Shown: positions 14,573 through 22,621 of the stretch, in pieces
Numbering within the stretch: the first letter of the stretch is position 1
How the letters are laid out: each line of letters opens with the position of its first letter
Source of the DNA: a virus
Virus record (IMG/VR): IMGVR_UViG_3300025141_008865
Coordinates: 1 to 30,620 of that record
Length of the DNA stretch: 30,620 bases
Direction: 5' to 3' (one strand)
Translations under genes and position numbers: made by a program
The notes under the pieces: model-generated
Database searches by the model: none
What the model saw: the letters and a program-made list of their open reading frames with translations, nothing else
What the model was told of the DNA's origin: nothing

Positions 14573-15802
14573 TTAGACGTGTGCGTTGCTGTGGTCGTAG
14601 GTGTGCGCCTCCATGATGGAGGTGGAGCCCGACAAGAGCGCCGCCTCATAGGTCAGCGTGACCACGCGCTTGTTTCCGTCCCGCGTGATGGCCGAGCTGC
14701 CTCGGTAGTCGATGCGGTCGAAGATAAGCGCCTGCGCCATATTTCGGATTGTCAGCGGGCCGCCTGATCCACCGTTGAGAGTGACGCGGGCGTCGAACCC
14801 ATTCAGAGCGGAGGTATCGACCTCGAAGGACGTGTCAGCCACAACTCCACCAATCGGCAGGCACACAAAGCCGGTGGTCGGGTGCTCTATCGTCACCACG
14901 TCCCCATTTACGAGGCCCTCCGTGTCATCGACGAGGATGGTTTGCGCCGCCAGCTCGCCGGATGTAACGGTAGATGTGGAGGTGACAGAGAACGCCTTGG
15001 GATGGGTGAAGACGACCCGCAGCTTGCCCTTTGGCGGCTCCTCGTTCTCGTCGAGCTGGAGATATTCCTCCTCGTTGAGGGCCATGGTGATCTCGAACTG
15101 TGCAGACGCTTCGCCTGGCGTGTGGATGGTCCAGACCTTGTCGAGCTCCACGTTGGAATCGTTGTCTTGGAACTCCTCGACGGCTCCCTGGTTGGAGTAC
15201 GTCACGCTGAGGCGCCGCACATCGGTAACGTGGCCGCCATAGGCACCGCCCGCTGCATCCGGCACAAAGTCGATCTTAACGCCGGTGCTCGAGTAGGGCA
15301 GCACGTCGGAAAAGTCCAAGGTGGGGACAGACTCGCCGGTGGGTATGTTCTGCTTGCGGTTGATCCAGCCGCCGAAGTCCACCTCTATCGGAGCTCCTGC
15401 CCCGGTGCGGTCTATCTGGAAGCTGAAGGAGTCGAAGATACAGCCGTAACGGCGCTGTCCCTTGACCTTCGACGCGCCGAGCTTCGTGCCCCACCAGCTT
15501 TCGATGGTCAGGAATCCTTGATCCCCGCTCGCGTTTCTGTCCACGACGTTGTCCAGGAGCAGGTTAGCCACGTTCGGATATAGGTAGCTCCTGAATGACT
15601 TGCTCTCCCCGTTGCGGCTGCCTACGGAGGAGTAGAGCACCCCTTCGTTGCCGTGGTCGGTGTCCAGTGTCTCCAGAGACAGATCGGCATTCATGCCGTC
15701 CCCGTCCGCTGGTACCGCGATGTCAGTCAGGGACGACGCCACCGTCGTCCTGTCAGATTGTGAACCGACGCGTACGCTTAGGTCTTTTGCTCTTACACCC
15801 AT
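14573..15802 (-). CDS. Major tail (tube) protein
   Basis: 409 aa, beta-rich, downstream of the tail terminator-like gene and upstream of the chaperone pair, which is the standard place of the tail tube subunit. GTAGGAGG lies before ATG 15802. The protein is longer than typical tube proteins. The part around 265-360 (TSTSTVTSGELAAQTILVDD and following) could be an inserted domain exposed on the tail surface. A hairpin follows the stop codon, as often seen for very abundant virion proteins. The assignment is from context and composition. Confidence 0.75.
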   Translation of the reverse strand: MGVRAKDLSVRVGSQSDRTTVASSLTDIAVPADGDGMNADLSLETLDTDHGNEGVLYSSVGSRNGESKSFRSYLYPNVANLLLDNVVDRNASGDQGFLTIESWWGTKLGASKVKGQRRYGCIFDSFSFQIDRTGAGAPIEVDFGGWINRKQNIPTGESVPTLDFSDVLPYSSTGVKIDFVPDAAGGAYGGHVTDVRRLSVTYSNQGAVEEFQDNDSNVELDKVWTIHTPGEASAQFEITMALNEEEYLQLDENEEPPKGKLRVVFTHPKAFSVTSTSTVTSGELAAQTILVDDTEGLVNGDVVTIEHPTTGFVCLPIGGVVADTSFEVDTSALNGFDARVTLNGGSGGPLTIRNMAQALIFDRIDYRGSSAITRDGNKRVVTLTYEAALLSGSTSIMEAHTYDHSNAHV

Positions 15803-15812
15803 AACTATCCTC

Positions 15813-16343
15813 CTACGTTGTGTTAGCTGGTAGCGTCCTGGAGACCTCCAGCGTTAGCTTAAACTGCCCGTCCCAGTACAGGACGTCTCTGGGGTTCGCG
15901 CCTGAGCGCACCGGGTCCATGCCCAGCACTTCCCAGGCAAGACCATCAATAGCGCCGCCGCTGCCTGTCCCGAGGTTGGTATCGAGTGAATGGCGCGAGA
16001 GAATGACGTCCGAGAGGGTCATCAGTGCGGCGGCGCAATCGATGGAAGAATTCGCGGCATGGAAGGTGGTGTTATCATAGACTACCCCGCCCTCCATCTC
16101 TATATGGATGATCTCCTCGTCCGGCGTTGTATCTGTCTCGAGCGGGTTCGGCGTTATGCTCTCGACGTACATGGCCGGAAGGTCTGCGGCCTCCAGAGAG
16201 CCATCCTCTCGAACCGGGAGCACGTTGCCGTCGTAGCCTTTGAATACCGCAAGGCCGAGGCCGGTGAAGTCCGTCTTGCCCTCGAGATAGGTCCAGAATG
16301 CGGCCATAGCATTTGTGAGGAGGGATGCGTTTGCGGTTGGCAT
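15813..16343 (-). CDS. Tail terminator-like protein
   Basis: 176 aa immediately before the tail tube gene, the usual place of the tail terminator (lambda gpU-like), which caps the finished tube. The start (MPTANASLLTNAMAAFWTYLEG) fits the N-terminal helix of this group and the rest is mixed alpha/beta (IIHIEMEGGVVYDN). ATG 16343 directly follows the upstream TAG and has AGGGGG before it. No diagnostic motif, so this is inference from gene order. Confidence 0.6.
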   Translation of the reverse strand: MPTANASLLTNAMAAFWTYLEGKTDFTGLGLAVFKGYDGNVLPVREDGSLEAADLPAMYVESITPNPLETDTTPDEEIIHIEMEGGVVYDNTTFHAANSSIDCAAALMTLSDVILSRHSLDTNLGTGSGGAIDGLAWEVLGMDPVRSGANPRDVLYWDGQFKLTLEVSRTLPANTT

Positions 16344-16808
16344 CTATCCCCCTACCTTGCCGCGTGTGCGCTTTGGGTTTTTCTTAAGGTTTAGAGCCTT
16401 CTGGAACCAACGGTCCAGGATCCCGTCTATATACTTGTCCAGCGCCTTCGTATCCCAGTAATTGGTCGCCAGGCGCTTCAGCTTGTGGCTTATCTTCATC
16501 ACCCGCGCTCGGATGCTCACCAGCCCCTTCTTGTGATATGTGTGGGCAAGTGTGTTGCCCGTCCACACCATGCGCGGCCCTGACGCTCTGGCGCCATGCT
16601 TTGGCGCCTTCTTGTAATAGCCCCACCGATTGCGCCGAGCTCTCTGCGTGGATCTCGCCAGTCCCATCCCGTTATCTATGCCACGATTCAGGAAGTAGTC
16701 CTTTTGCTCTGGCCCCAAATCGAGAGCCCTAAAGAATGCCTCAAATCGGAGCTCTGCCCTCATCCTTACAGCCAGCCGCCGGAACTCTACAACGTCGTAG
16801 GCGATCAC
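16344..16808 (-). CDS. Head-tail joining / tail completion protein candidate
   Basis: 154 aa, strongly basic at the C-terminus (KNPKRTRGKVGG) and mostly helical. It lies between a connector-like gene and the tail terminator-like gene, where HK97 gp10-type tail completion proteins occur. A GTG at 16808 is preferred because it overlaps the upstream stop as GTGA and has GGAG at about 11 nt. A TTG at 16817 is in frame, but GGAG lies too close to it. Function by position only. Confidence 0.6.
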   Translation of the reverse strand: MIAYDVVEFRRLAVRMRAELRFEAFFRALDLGPEQKDYFLNRGIDNGMGLARSTQRARRNRWGYYKKAPKHGARASGPRMVWTGNTLAHTYHKKGLVSIRARVMKISHKLKRLATNYWDTKALDKYIDGILDRWFQKALNLKKNPKRTRGKVGG

Positions 16809-17221
16809 GTTATCCAAAGCTCCACAGACCGATTGCCGCCGAGGCTGTCGGCTGCTCCGTCCTTCGTCTGCACCTGCCCGTTCACCTTGGGGCCGCCGTC
16901 GTCGATGACACGCTGGGCGAGTTCGTTGGCCTCCCTTTTGAGGCGTAGCACGAGGTGGTTCTCCTCTGTCTGCGGGTTCCCGGTGGCGTGTACCTTGTCG
17001 AGATAGTCAGCCGTGGCGAATTGTAGCCATATACGGTTGATGGAGCTCGGGCCGGACGCGCTCCAGGTGGAGCGGTTCCAATCGCTGAAAAGGTCATCGA
17101 TCTCGTCGTCCGCATATGCTGCGGACTGAGCGGAGGTCTCCGCGTCGATAGCCGTCTGGCGAACCAGCCAGCCCTCACCCACCTTCAAGGTGCCGTATTG
17201 TCCTGCCGCCTCAGTTGCCAT
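16805..17221 (-). CDS. Head-tail connector candidate
   Basis: 138 aa, not recognised by motif. It is helical with many Ala and acidic residues (SAAYADDEIDDLFSDWNRS near 33-51), the general character of small connector or adaptor proteins that dock under the portal. TAATG junction with the upstream lectin-like gene and GTGA junction with the downstream gene. Assignment from location between capsid and tail genes. Confidence 0.55.
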   Translation of the reverse strand: MATEAAGQYGTLKVGEGWLVRQTAIDAETSAQSAAYADDEIDDLFSDWNRSTWSASGPSSINRIWLQFATADYLDKVHATGNPQTEENHLVLRLKREANELAQRVIDDGGPKVNGQVQTKDGAADSLGGNRSVELWIT

Positions 17222-17487
17222 TATGTTTTCTCATGCGCCACCCATTCGAGGGTAACGTCTCCGTCTGGAAGTCCTGAACCGCTGACCGCGACAGAGAAGC
17301 CGGTGGTGGCCTCGCTGCTGACGGTCAAGGTCGCAGACTCATCCCCGAGGTGATGGACCACGAACACCTCCGGCGCCTGTGTAAACGTCTTCTGAAAGGT
17401 GACAGCAGCCGCTCCAGCCGACCCGCTCGATAGCGTGACGACCTTGGTGCCGGTTTCGATTTGTGAGCCTTTAGTCGTCCATGGCAT
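17221..17487 (-). CDS. H-type lectin-like beta-sandwich protein
   Basis: 88 aa. The pattern VTFQKTFTQAPEVFVV (29-44), then TTGFSVAVSGSG (61-72) and a final VTLEWVAHE (78-86), resembles the six-stranded H-type lectin fold (F-x-K-x-F-x-x-x-P-x-V ... TTGF-x-V ... W-[IV]-A). That fold binds sugars in eukaryotic lectins and occurs in phage fibres. Here the whole gene is just this domain and lies among head genes, so a capsid decoration or connector subunit is likely. TAATG junctions at both ends. Similarity is by eye and moderate. Confidence 0.5.
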   Translation of the reverse strand: MPWTTKGSQIETGTKVVTLSSGSAGAAAVTFQKTFTQAPEVFVVHHLGDESATLTVSSEATTGFSVAVSGSGLPDGDVTLEWVAHEKT

Positions 17488-17879
17488 TACACGAGCTCCT
17501 CGTCTGTGATGGCGTCGAGGTCGCTGACCTCTGCATACTCGATAGAGGGCAGCTCTATCGGCGGCTGTGAGTCGGATACCAGTGCAGGGATGCCCGTGTA
17601 CTCGAGCTTTGAAGAGGGCGGCAGCGGCGCTATAGCACCCTTGGTAATGTGTCCAGCGTGGCAGAAAAGCTCCGCATGGTTCCGGGGCATGATGTGGGTT
17701 GTGTTCAAGGCGTACCAGGTGACGCGCCCATGTCGGACGCCATTGTAGTCACAGAATACCCGGACGGCGGTGCCTGGATTCACGTTGAACTTGGAAACAG
17801 GCATAAGGTAGACCTGCACCTTGTCCGCTTTTGGCTTCGTTGTCGTCTTCTTCTTTTTCGCTGTCTTCTTGGTGGGCAT
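17487..17879 (-). CDS. Capsid-adjacent protein with Lys-rich N-terminus
   Basis: 130 aa. Residues 1-18 are almost only Lys and Thr (MPTKKTAKKKKTTTKPKA), followed by a beta-rich region (21-100) and an acidic C-terminus (DLDAITDEELV). It is the first gene after the major capsid gene. A head completion or decoration protein is possible, with the basic tail touching DNA or the capsid. ATG 17879 has only a weak GAGAAG site, so it may depend on the upstream message. Family not recognised. Confidence 0.6.
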   Translation of the reverse strand: MPTKKTAKKKKTTTKPKADKVQVYLMPVSKFNVNPGTAVRVFCDYNGVRHGRVTWYALNTTHIMPRNHAELFCHAGHITKGAIAPLPPSSKLEYTGIPALVSDSQPPIELPSIEYAEVSDLDAITDEELV

Positions 17880-17911
17880 GGTCTTCTCTCGGTGGTGGTT
17901 CGTTGAAGGTC

Positions 17912-17939
17912 GGCGGGAAGGCCGCGAAGCCCTCCCGCC
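17912..17939 (-). other. Strong hairpin after the major capsid gene
   Basis: A 12-bp stem (17939-17928 with 17923-17912, two G-U) closed by a 4-nt loop lies 13 nt past the capsid stop. There is no T-run, so it is more likely an mRNA-stabilising or processing element than a terminator. Confidence 0.75.
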
Positions 17940-17952
17940 TTATCGTTCTCTA

Positions 17953-18960
17953 TTAGGTGTTGTCGCCAAAGGTGGAGGCGGTGTGGATGATCTGCACAGC
18001 CGCGTCCGTCAGGATGGCCGCAGCGTGTTCGGCTGTCCATCCCAAGGAGCCGCGACGGCCCAGCGGGTTCCCATGGCTGGCGGTGCCAGCAGGCACGGCC
18101 CAAATCTGAGCGGGACGGCCAGCGAGATCGACCACGCCGAACGCATCAGCGCCGAAGCACTGGACGCTGTATACATCTGTTCCGGCACCGCCGCCCGTGT
18201 CTGCGGCGAACACACCGGCAGAGCCAGCATTCAGCCAGCGAAGGCGTCCGGTCTTGCCAGCTTCGCCTGGCAGGATGCCGTTGCCCTGGACGTATGTAGA
18301 GACATCATCCCAGAGCACGGTGGAGGCGTTCTTGCGGAGGTCATTGATGACGTGGGCATGAGCGACCGCGATATATGCGGGCTCGCCTGGAAGCGTTCCG
18401 ACGCCGCCGGTGGGCAGCAGGAAGTCCGTGACCGGCTCCACGTCGGCCTCCTCGAAGCTGTTTACAACCGTGTCAATGTCGGCCTTTGCGATCACATCCG
18501 AGGAGCCGATATTGGCGTCTGCTGCGACGCCTCCAACTCTGTAGATGTTTGATGATGCGTTGAGCACGTCACGAGTGGCGGCGTCAAGGTCGCGAGCTGC
18601 ACGGCGAGCCATGCGAGCGACCAGGGTGTCCAGCACGGGGTCAGGCGTCGCGGTGTCGAAGTAGCTCGACATCCTGAAGAACTTGCCGTAATCCGCCAGC
18701 GTGGCGGTGACGGCGGAGGTGGTGAGGGTGCCAGCGGTGCCGTCGTCGGCTTCCGCGAGGGTCTCACCCGCTCCTATGTTTGTCATGGTGGGCCATGAGA
18801 TGATGCGACCCTCTCGCGCTGGGATGGTGTCAGCAACGCCGAATGCGTTGAAGATCAGCTTCGGGTTGAGCTCCTCGATGAAACGACGGACATAGTATGT
18901 CCTCAGTTGCCCTGTGAGTTGATTTTCTCCCGCCGCTGCGGTGATAACATTCGTGGCCAT
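17953..18960 (-). CDS. Major capsid protein, N4-gp56-like / HK97 fold
   Basis: 335 aa. The N-terminal half matches the N4-gp56 capsid family by pattern: LRTYYVRRFIEELNPKLIF (19-37), then IPAREGRIISWPTM (46-59), an acidic ETLAEADDG, ATLADYGKFFRMSSYFD (85-101) and LDAATRDVLNASSNI (123-137). The C-terminal half is beta-rich and ends with a segment expected in the A domain. It forms the icosahedral shell around the scaffold encoded just upstream. AAAAGGAG lies 10 nt before ATG 18960, but part of this SD is inside a 10-bp hairpin. A second hairpin follows the stop. Confidence 0.85.
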   Translation of the reverse strand: MATNVITAAAGENQLTGQLRTYYVRRFIEELNPKLIFNAFGVADTIPAREGRIISWPTMTNIGAGETLAEADDGTAGTLTTSAVTATLADYGKFFRMSSYFDTATPDPVLDTLVARMARRAARDLDAATRDVLNASSNIYRVGGVAADANIGSSDVIAKADIDTVVNSFEEADVEPVTDFLLPTGGVGTLPGEPAYIAVAHAHVINDLRKNASTVLWDDVSTYVQGNGILPGEAGKTGRLRWLNAGSAGVFAADTGGGAGTDVYSVQCFGADAFGVVDLAGRPAQIWAVPAGTASHGNPLGRRGSLGWTAEHAAAILTDAAVQIIHTASTFGDNT

Positions 18961-18962
18961 GA

Positions 18963-18994
18963 GAGGCGCTCCTTTTCAAAATGGGGAGCGCCTC
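18963..18994 (-). promoter_or_regulatory. Leader hairpin overlapping the capsid SD
   Basis: A perfect 10-bp stem (18994-18985 with 18972-18963) has a 12-nt loop. Its 3' arm contains the GGAG of the capsid gene's Shine-Dalgarno and ends two bases before the ATG at 18960. It could tune translation or protect the 5' end of a processed capsid message. Confidence 0.75.
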
Positions 18995-19008
18995 GCCAAA
19001 CATTTGGC
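18995..19008. repeat. 14-bp palindrome between scaffold and capsid genes
   Basis: GCCAAA-CA-TTTGGC is a near-perfect inverted repeat directly after the scaffold stop and stacked on the capsid leader hairpin. It could be an operator or an RNA-processing stem. Confidence 0.6.
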
Positions 19009-19794
19009 TTATCTCACGCGGCCCCGGTTCCAGAGTTTTTGATGCTTCGCTCGGAGCTTCGCGAAGTCCGCGTCTGTCATGCTAGCCACCTCCTCCTGAG
19101 TGAGCTCCTCGAACTCGCTCGGGCCTTGTGTCTGGCTTGCAGTCGCTTCCCCAGCTTTGCCGCCGCCACCCTGACGGGATGACGCCTTGCGGAACATCGG
19201 TGAATTGCTTTCCGTCTGAATCGCTTCCTCGATAGGCACCTGCGTCTCTCCGTCGTCGAAGTAGACCCGCCCACTATCTGGGTCGAGCACAGCGCCCTGA
19301 CGGATTAACCGCTCGATGATGCCACGGGCTCCAGGTGCGAGGGTTGACTGGTCGAGCGAATCGAGCCCGTCGGCAATGGTGGACTTTATTGTCGCCGCTG
19401 CCGCCTTCTGCTCTATCGCTGCCAGACGCTTCTCTGCCGCTGCGGCTCGCTTCTCAGCGCCGGTTAGCTGCTTGCCATCTTGGTTACGATCCTCCGCGCC
19501 CTCATCGACCTCCTGCTGGCCCTTGTACTTGCCAAGGCCCAGCCGTCGGTTAACTTGTTCGCGATGATTCCTCGTGTCATCCATCGCCCTCTGTACAGGC
19601 GCGAGGCGCTCATTCAGGAGGCGGTCGATGTCTTGAAGGGTTAGGGGTGTTGCTCCGTCCCCCACGGGTGCCGCGTTCTGATCTTGGCCGCCGCCAGTAC
19701 CGAGGTTCCCCTCGGCGTCATCGCCAGGACCGAATGGTCGCGGAAGCCTCCGCGACAATTGGGCAGCGAGTTCGTCGTCGATGTCAGTATACAT
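19009..19794 (-). CDS. Capsid scaffold protein
   Basis: 261 aa between portal and major capsid, the usual place of the scaffold. The composition fits: acidic and disordered N-terminus, long Ala/Lys/Glu helix (about 100-135, GAEKRAAAAEKRLAAIEQKA) likely forming a coiled coil, a Gly/Gln linker, and a C-terminal helix with a basic end (ADFAKLRAKHQKLWNRGRVR) that would bind the capsid subunit. ATG 19794 is chosen because AGGAGA precedes it and it lies after the portal stop. The frame stays open upstream, but there it overlaps the portal gene. No protease motif (Ser/His pair) was seen. Confidence 0.8.
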   Translation of the reverse strand: MYTDIDDELAAQLSRRLPRPFGPGDDAEGNLGTGGGQDQNAAPVGDGATPLTLQDIDRLLNERLAPVQRAMDDTRNHREQVNRRLGLGKYKGQQEVDEGAEDRNQDGKQLTGAEKRAAAAEKRLAAIEQKAAAATIKSTIADGLDSLDQSTLAPGARGIIERLIRQGAVLDPDSGRVYFDDGETQVPIEEAIQTESNSPMFRKASSRQGGGGKAGEATASQTQGPSEFEELTQEEVASMTDADFAKLRAKHQKLWNRGRVR

Positions 19795-19819
19795 GGTTCG
19801 GTGGTCTCCTAAAATAATT

Positions 19820-21322
19820 CTAAACGTCATTTGGTTCGATGGATGGCGCGGCAGCGATCTCGTCCCGAATCTTGGCCCTGACCTCCTGCGGAGCATCGGC
19901 CACGAGGCGCATGGATAGGTTCGTCTGCATCTCCGCGTGGAAGGTGTCCGAGTCGATGGACGGGGCAATGGAATTGTAGACGCGGGCCAAACCCTCCAGC
20001 TCGAACACCTCGAAGGTGTTGAAGAATTGGGCGTGATTCGCGCCGAGCTCCCTCATGGTGCGGTCCTCCAGAATCATCTCCGCGAGGTCCATGAGTCGGG
20101 TCGCTGCCATCTCGAGGCGCCGGGTGTGTGCGAGGATGTGCCGCTTTTCGGTTTGGGAGAATCTCGTCTGCTGCGCTACACCGCTCTCGCCCCTCCGAGT
20201 CGTGCCTGAGCTCGTAAAGGACGGATTGCTGCCGGTCTGAGCGATGGCCTCATGGGTGAACTTCTCCGCAGCCTTGTCTCTCGCGTCGAATGGGAGCGAC
20301 GGCTGGGGTATGTACTTCATCTCCTCGTCAGGCTCCAACCGTACGACATTGCCGCCGATGTAAATGGAGCTCACATCTCGGTCGGAGCTCAATGCCAGGA
20401 TTGGATTTGCATGGGTGTTCCTGATCTGGCTACCCCACGAATCCTCGAGGAGCTTCGCCACGTCGGCACGAGAGGCGCCCTTTATAAAGCTCTCTCCCTG
20501 CATCTTCTGCCGGAAGCGCCCATAGATCGGGACGACTGGCAGAACGCCGAGGCCGTGCTCGATCATGCCCCTATGGGTCAGCACCTCATCCTCATCTGCT
20601 GCGCCGGTGTCCGGGTCGATGGGCCGCTCGTATACGTTGATCGCCACTCGGTCGAACACCCGCCACCGCTCGACGAGGAGCCGCGCCGCCGTCGGGCTCT
20701 CCTGCCTGGCGACCGTCTGGCGCACGGCCACCCATGCGATGCCGCCACGGTCGTCGAATCCCCACGCCGGCACATCCTCCACCTTGAGCGACTCCACGAC
20801 GGGGCGCCGGAGGTCCAGTATCATCTCGTCCATTTCCGTTAGCACCTCGACGCCATCGGGCGCCGCTGGCTTGGTGATGACAGCGAACGCCGCGCCCATC
20901 CAGTTAGCCTCCCCAGAGAGCTCCTCCACCCAATCCCGGAGGCTTGTACCCTCTCCGTCGATGTCATCGACCCATGAGACGACGCTATCGGCCTCGCTTC
21001 TGAAGTTGGGCTCGGCTGCAAACACGGCTCCAACAAGGCGCTCCACCGCTGTATTGCTGCCGCCGAGGAAATAGCTGTTACGGATGCGGTGCTCGTACAG
21101 GTTGTCGAGCTCGTAGGGGAATTGCGGCAGATACTTCTTGAGGTCTTCGGGTCGCTCCATGCCGTCCTGAATGGCTCGATAGCGCAGCCAGCGGTTGTCC
21201 TTCATCTGCGCCGCATACCATGGGTGCGGGTGCTCAAACGGCATCCGTCGCCCTGCTTCGAGTGTACCGGGCAGGCTGACCGGCTGGCCTTTGCTTCGCT
21301 CTGTTTCTGTCGTGTGGGCCAT
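19820..21322 (-). CDS. Portal protein
   Basis: 500 aa, between TerL and scaffold. It resembles the portal group with N-terminal HPHPWYAAQMKDNRWLRYRAI (31-51) and a central wing/stem region; the segment around 285-360 (RADVAKLLEDSWGSQIRNTH and onward) fits the clip/stem and QQTRFSQTEKRHI (391-403) the crown-proximal helices. Portals form the dodecameric ring through which DNA enters and leaves. TAGGAGA precedes ATG 21322, 9 nt after the TerL stop. The minor head protein that usually follows is missing here and found instead at 3281-4396. Confidence 0.85.
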   Translation of the reverse strand: MAHTTETERSKGQPVSLPGTLEAGRRMPFEHPHPWYAAQMKDNRWLRYRAIQDGMERPEDLKKYLPQFPYELDNLYEHRIRNSYFLGGSNTAVERLVGAVFAAEPNFRSEADSVVSWVDDIDGEGTSLRDWVEELSGEANWMGAAFAVITKPAAPDGVEVLTEMDEMILDLRRPVVESLKVEDVPAWGFDDRGGIAWVAVRQTVARQESPTAARLLVERWRVFDRVAINVYERPIDPDTGAADEDEVLTHRGMIEHGLGVLPVVPIYGRFRQKMQGESFIKGASRADVAKLLEDSWGSQIRNTHANPILALSSDRDVSSIYIGGNVVRLEPDEEMKYIPQPSLPFDARDKAAEKFTHEAIAQTGSNPSFTSSGTTRRGESGVAQQTRFSQTEKRHILAHTRRLEMAATRLMDLAEMILEDRTMRELGANHAQFFNTFEVFELEGLARVYNSIAPSIDSDTFHAEMQTNLSMRLVADAPQEVRAKIRDEIAAAPSIEPNDV

Positions 21323-21331
21323 CGCTGTCTC

Positions 21332-22621
21332 CTATCTGGCGGCGAGTGTTGCCGCGTCCTTATTTGCTGCCTTGAGTCTATCGAGTCGAGCTCTCAGCGG
21401 ATGCTCGTGGACGATGTAATAGCCGAGGGCATCGCTGATATGGGTAAGGTGTGGCGTATCGGCCTCCTTGCGTGGGCGCCGGCTGCCGTCCTTGTGCGGT
21501 AGAACCTGCTCAAAGTCGGCCACCAGATGCTTGCAGATAGGCGAGACCAGAAGGCGTATTTTGCCGGTGTGGGATCGTAGGCGCCCATTGACTGAATTGA
21601 TGCGGTCAACGATGGGGTAGGTTTTGCGTGGGACGCGTATGCGCCTGGTGACTCGCTCCCTCCACATCTCGTAATCCGTGGTCCCACTCCTGGTGTCTCG
21701 TGCGTGTCCGGCAGGGTCGCCGTAGACCTGCACATCCACGGCGTTAGGATACTTGGCGAGGAAGCGGTCTATAACGCCCACAGTGCCGTCTCCATCGTCG
21801 TTCCAGATCTCATCCACCACGACGGTCGTGCCTCTTCTCTCCTGAATGAGGGCCGCCACGCAGGGCGAGACATTGAAGTCCAGCGCGACGATTAGCGGTA
21901 GGCTCGGCTTGTATGCGGCGGCCTCTCGGATGTGTACTTTACGATCCCAAGCGTGGTAAAGCGTCTCCGAGCTAGCGACGAACTCACCGAGGAGCTCCTG
22001 CTTGACGGCCCTGGTGTCGTAGCTGTCCTCGAGCGAGACGGCGTAGTCGTCTGGGAGTGTGGGGTTGTCCGTCGTCTTGGCCCTGAAGATGGCATAATCG
22101 GTCTGGTTTGGGCGGTCTGGTCCGAATCGGTCATAGATCCAGTTGAGGCCGTTGGGCGTGGTCGTGATAAAGATAGTGGACTGTATGCCCCTCTGGCGCC
22201 CCGCTCGGCCCTGAACAACGGCGAACGCTTTGGCGCTCATATCCCTCGCCTCGTCTAACCAGGCCCACGCGAACTCCGTGCCTCGGACCTTCTCCAGCGC
22301 CGTCCTGTCCAGAGATCGACAGAGGATGGTGGAGCCATTGGCGAGACAGAAACGAGCCTTGCCGGCTTCCCATCTGTACGTTACCTCCATCTGCTGGAGC
22401 GCCTCGGTTAGCGCCGGTATCACCACGTCCTCGAGCTGCCGGTACGAGTTGGAGGCAGCGAGGCCGAGGCGCCCCTTGAGCTTGAGAGCGTATGCGATGG
22501 CCTTGCGGGCGCCTATCCACGTCTTGCCATATCCGAGGCCGGTGATGAGTGCCTGGTATTTCGCGGTGCATGTGAGAAAATCATACTGGACGGGCAGGAG
22601 TGGGATCGGTATGGCTACCAC
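21332..22621 (-). CDS. terL: Terminase large subunit
   Basis: 429 aa packaging motor. ATPase domain: Walker A GLGYGKT (28-34), Walker B WAWLDEA (119-125) with catalytic Glu, coupling motif TTTPNG (153-158). Nuclease domain of RNase H fold: first Asp in ALDFN (246-250), second in GDPAG (301-305), third in HISDALGYY (about 396-404). All key residues are present, so packaging and cleavage should both work. The GTG start directly follows the TerS stop, with GGAGGAG upstream. It converts ATP energy into DNA packaging through the portal encoded next. Confidence 0.95.
   Translation of the reverse strand: MVAIPIPLLPVQYDFLTCTAKYQALITGLGYGKTWIGARKAIAYALKLKGRLGLAASNSYRQLEDVVIPALTEALQQMEVTYRWEAGKARFCLANGSTILCRSLDRTALEKVRGTEFAWAWLDEARDMSAKAFAVVQGRAGRQRGIQSTIFITTTPNGLNWIYDRFGPDRPNQTDYAIFRAKTTDNPTLPDDYAVSLEDSYDTRAVKQELLGEFVASSETLYHAWDRKVHIREAAAYKPSLPLIVALDFNVSPCVAALIQERRGTTVVVDEIWNDDGDGTVGVIDRFLAKYPNAVDVQVYGDPAGHARDTRSGTTDYEMWRERVTRRIRVPRKTYPIVDRINSVNGRLRSHTGKIRLLVSPICKHLVADFEQVLPHKDGSRRPRKEADTPHLTHISDALGYYIVHEHPLRARLDRLKAANKDAATLAAR

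Noticed and set aside
14882-15583. 233-codon plus-strand frame opposite the tail tube gene
   Set aside because: No SD or promoter, and it lies wholly within a coherent late gene on the other strand.
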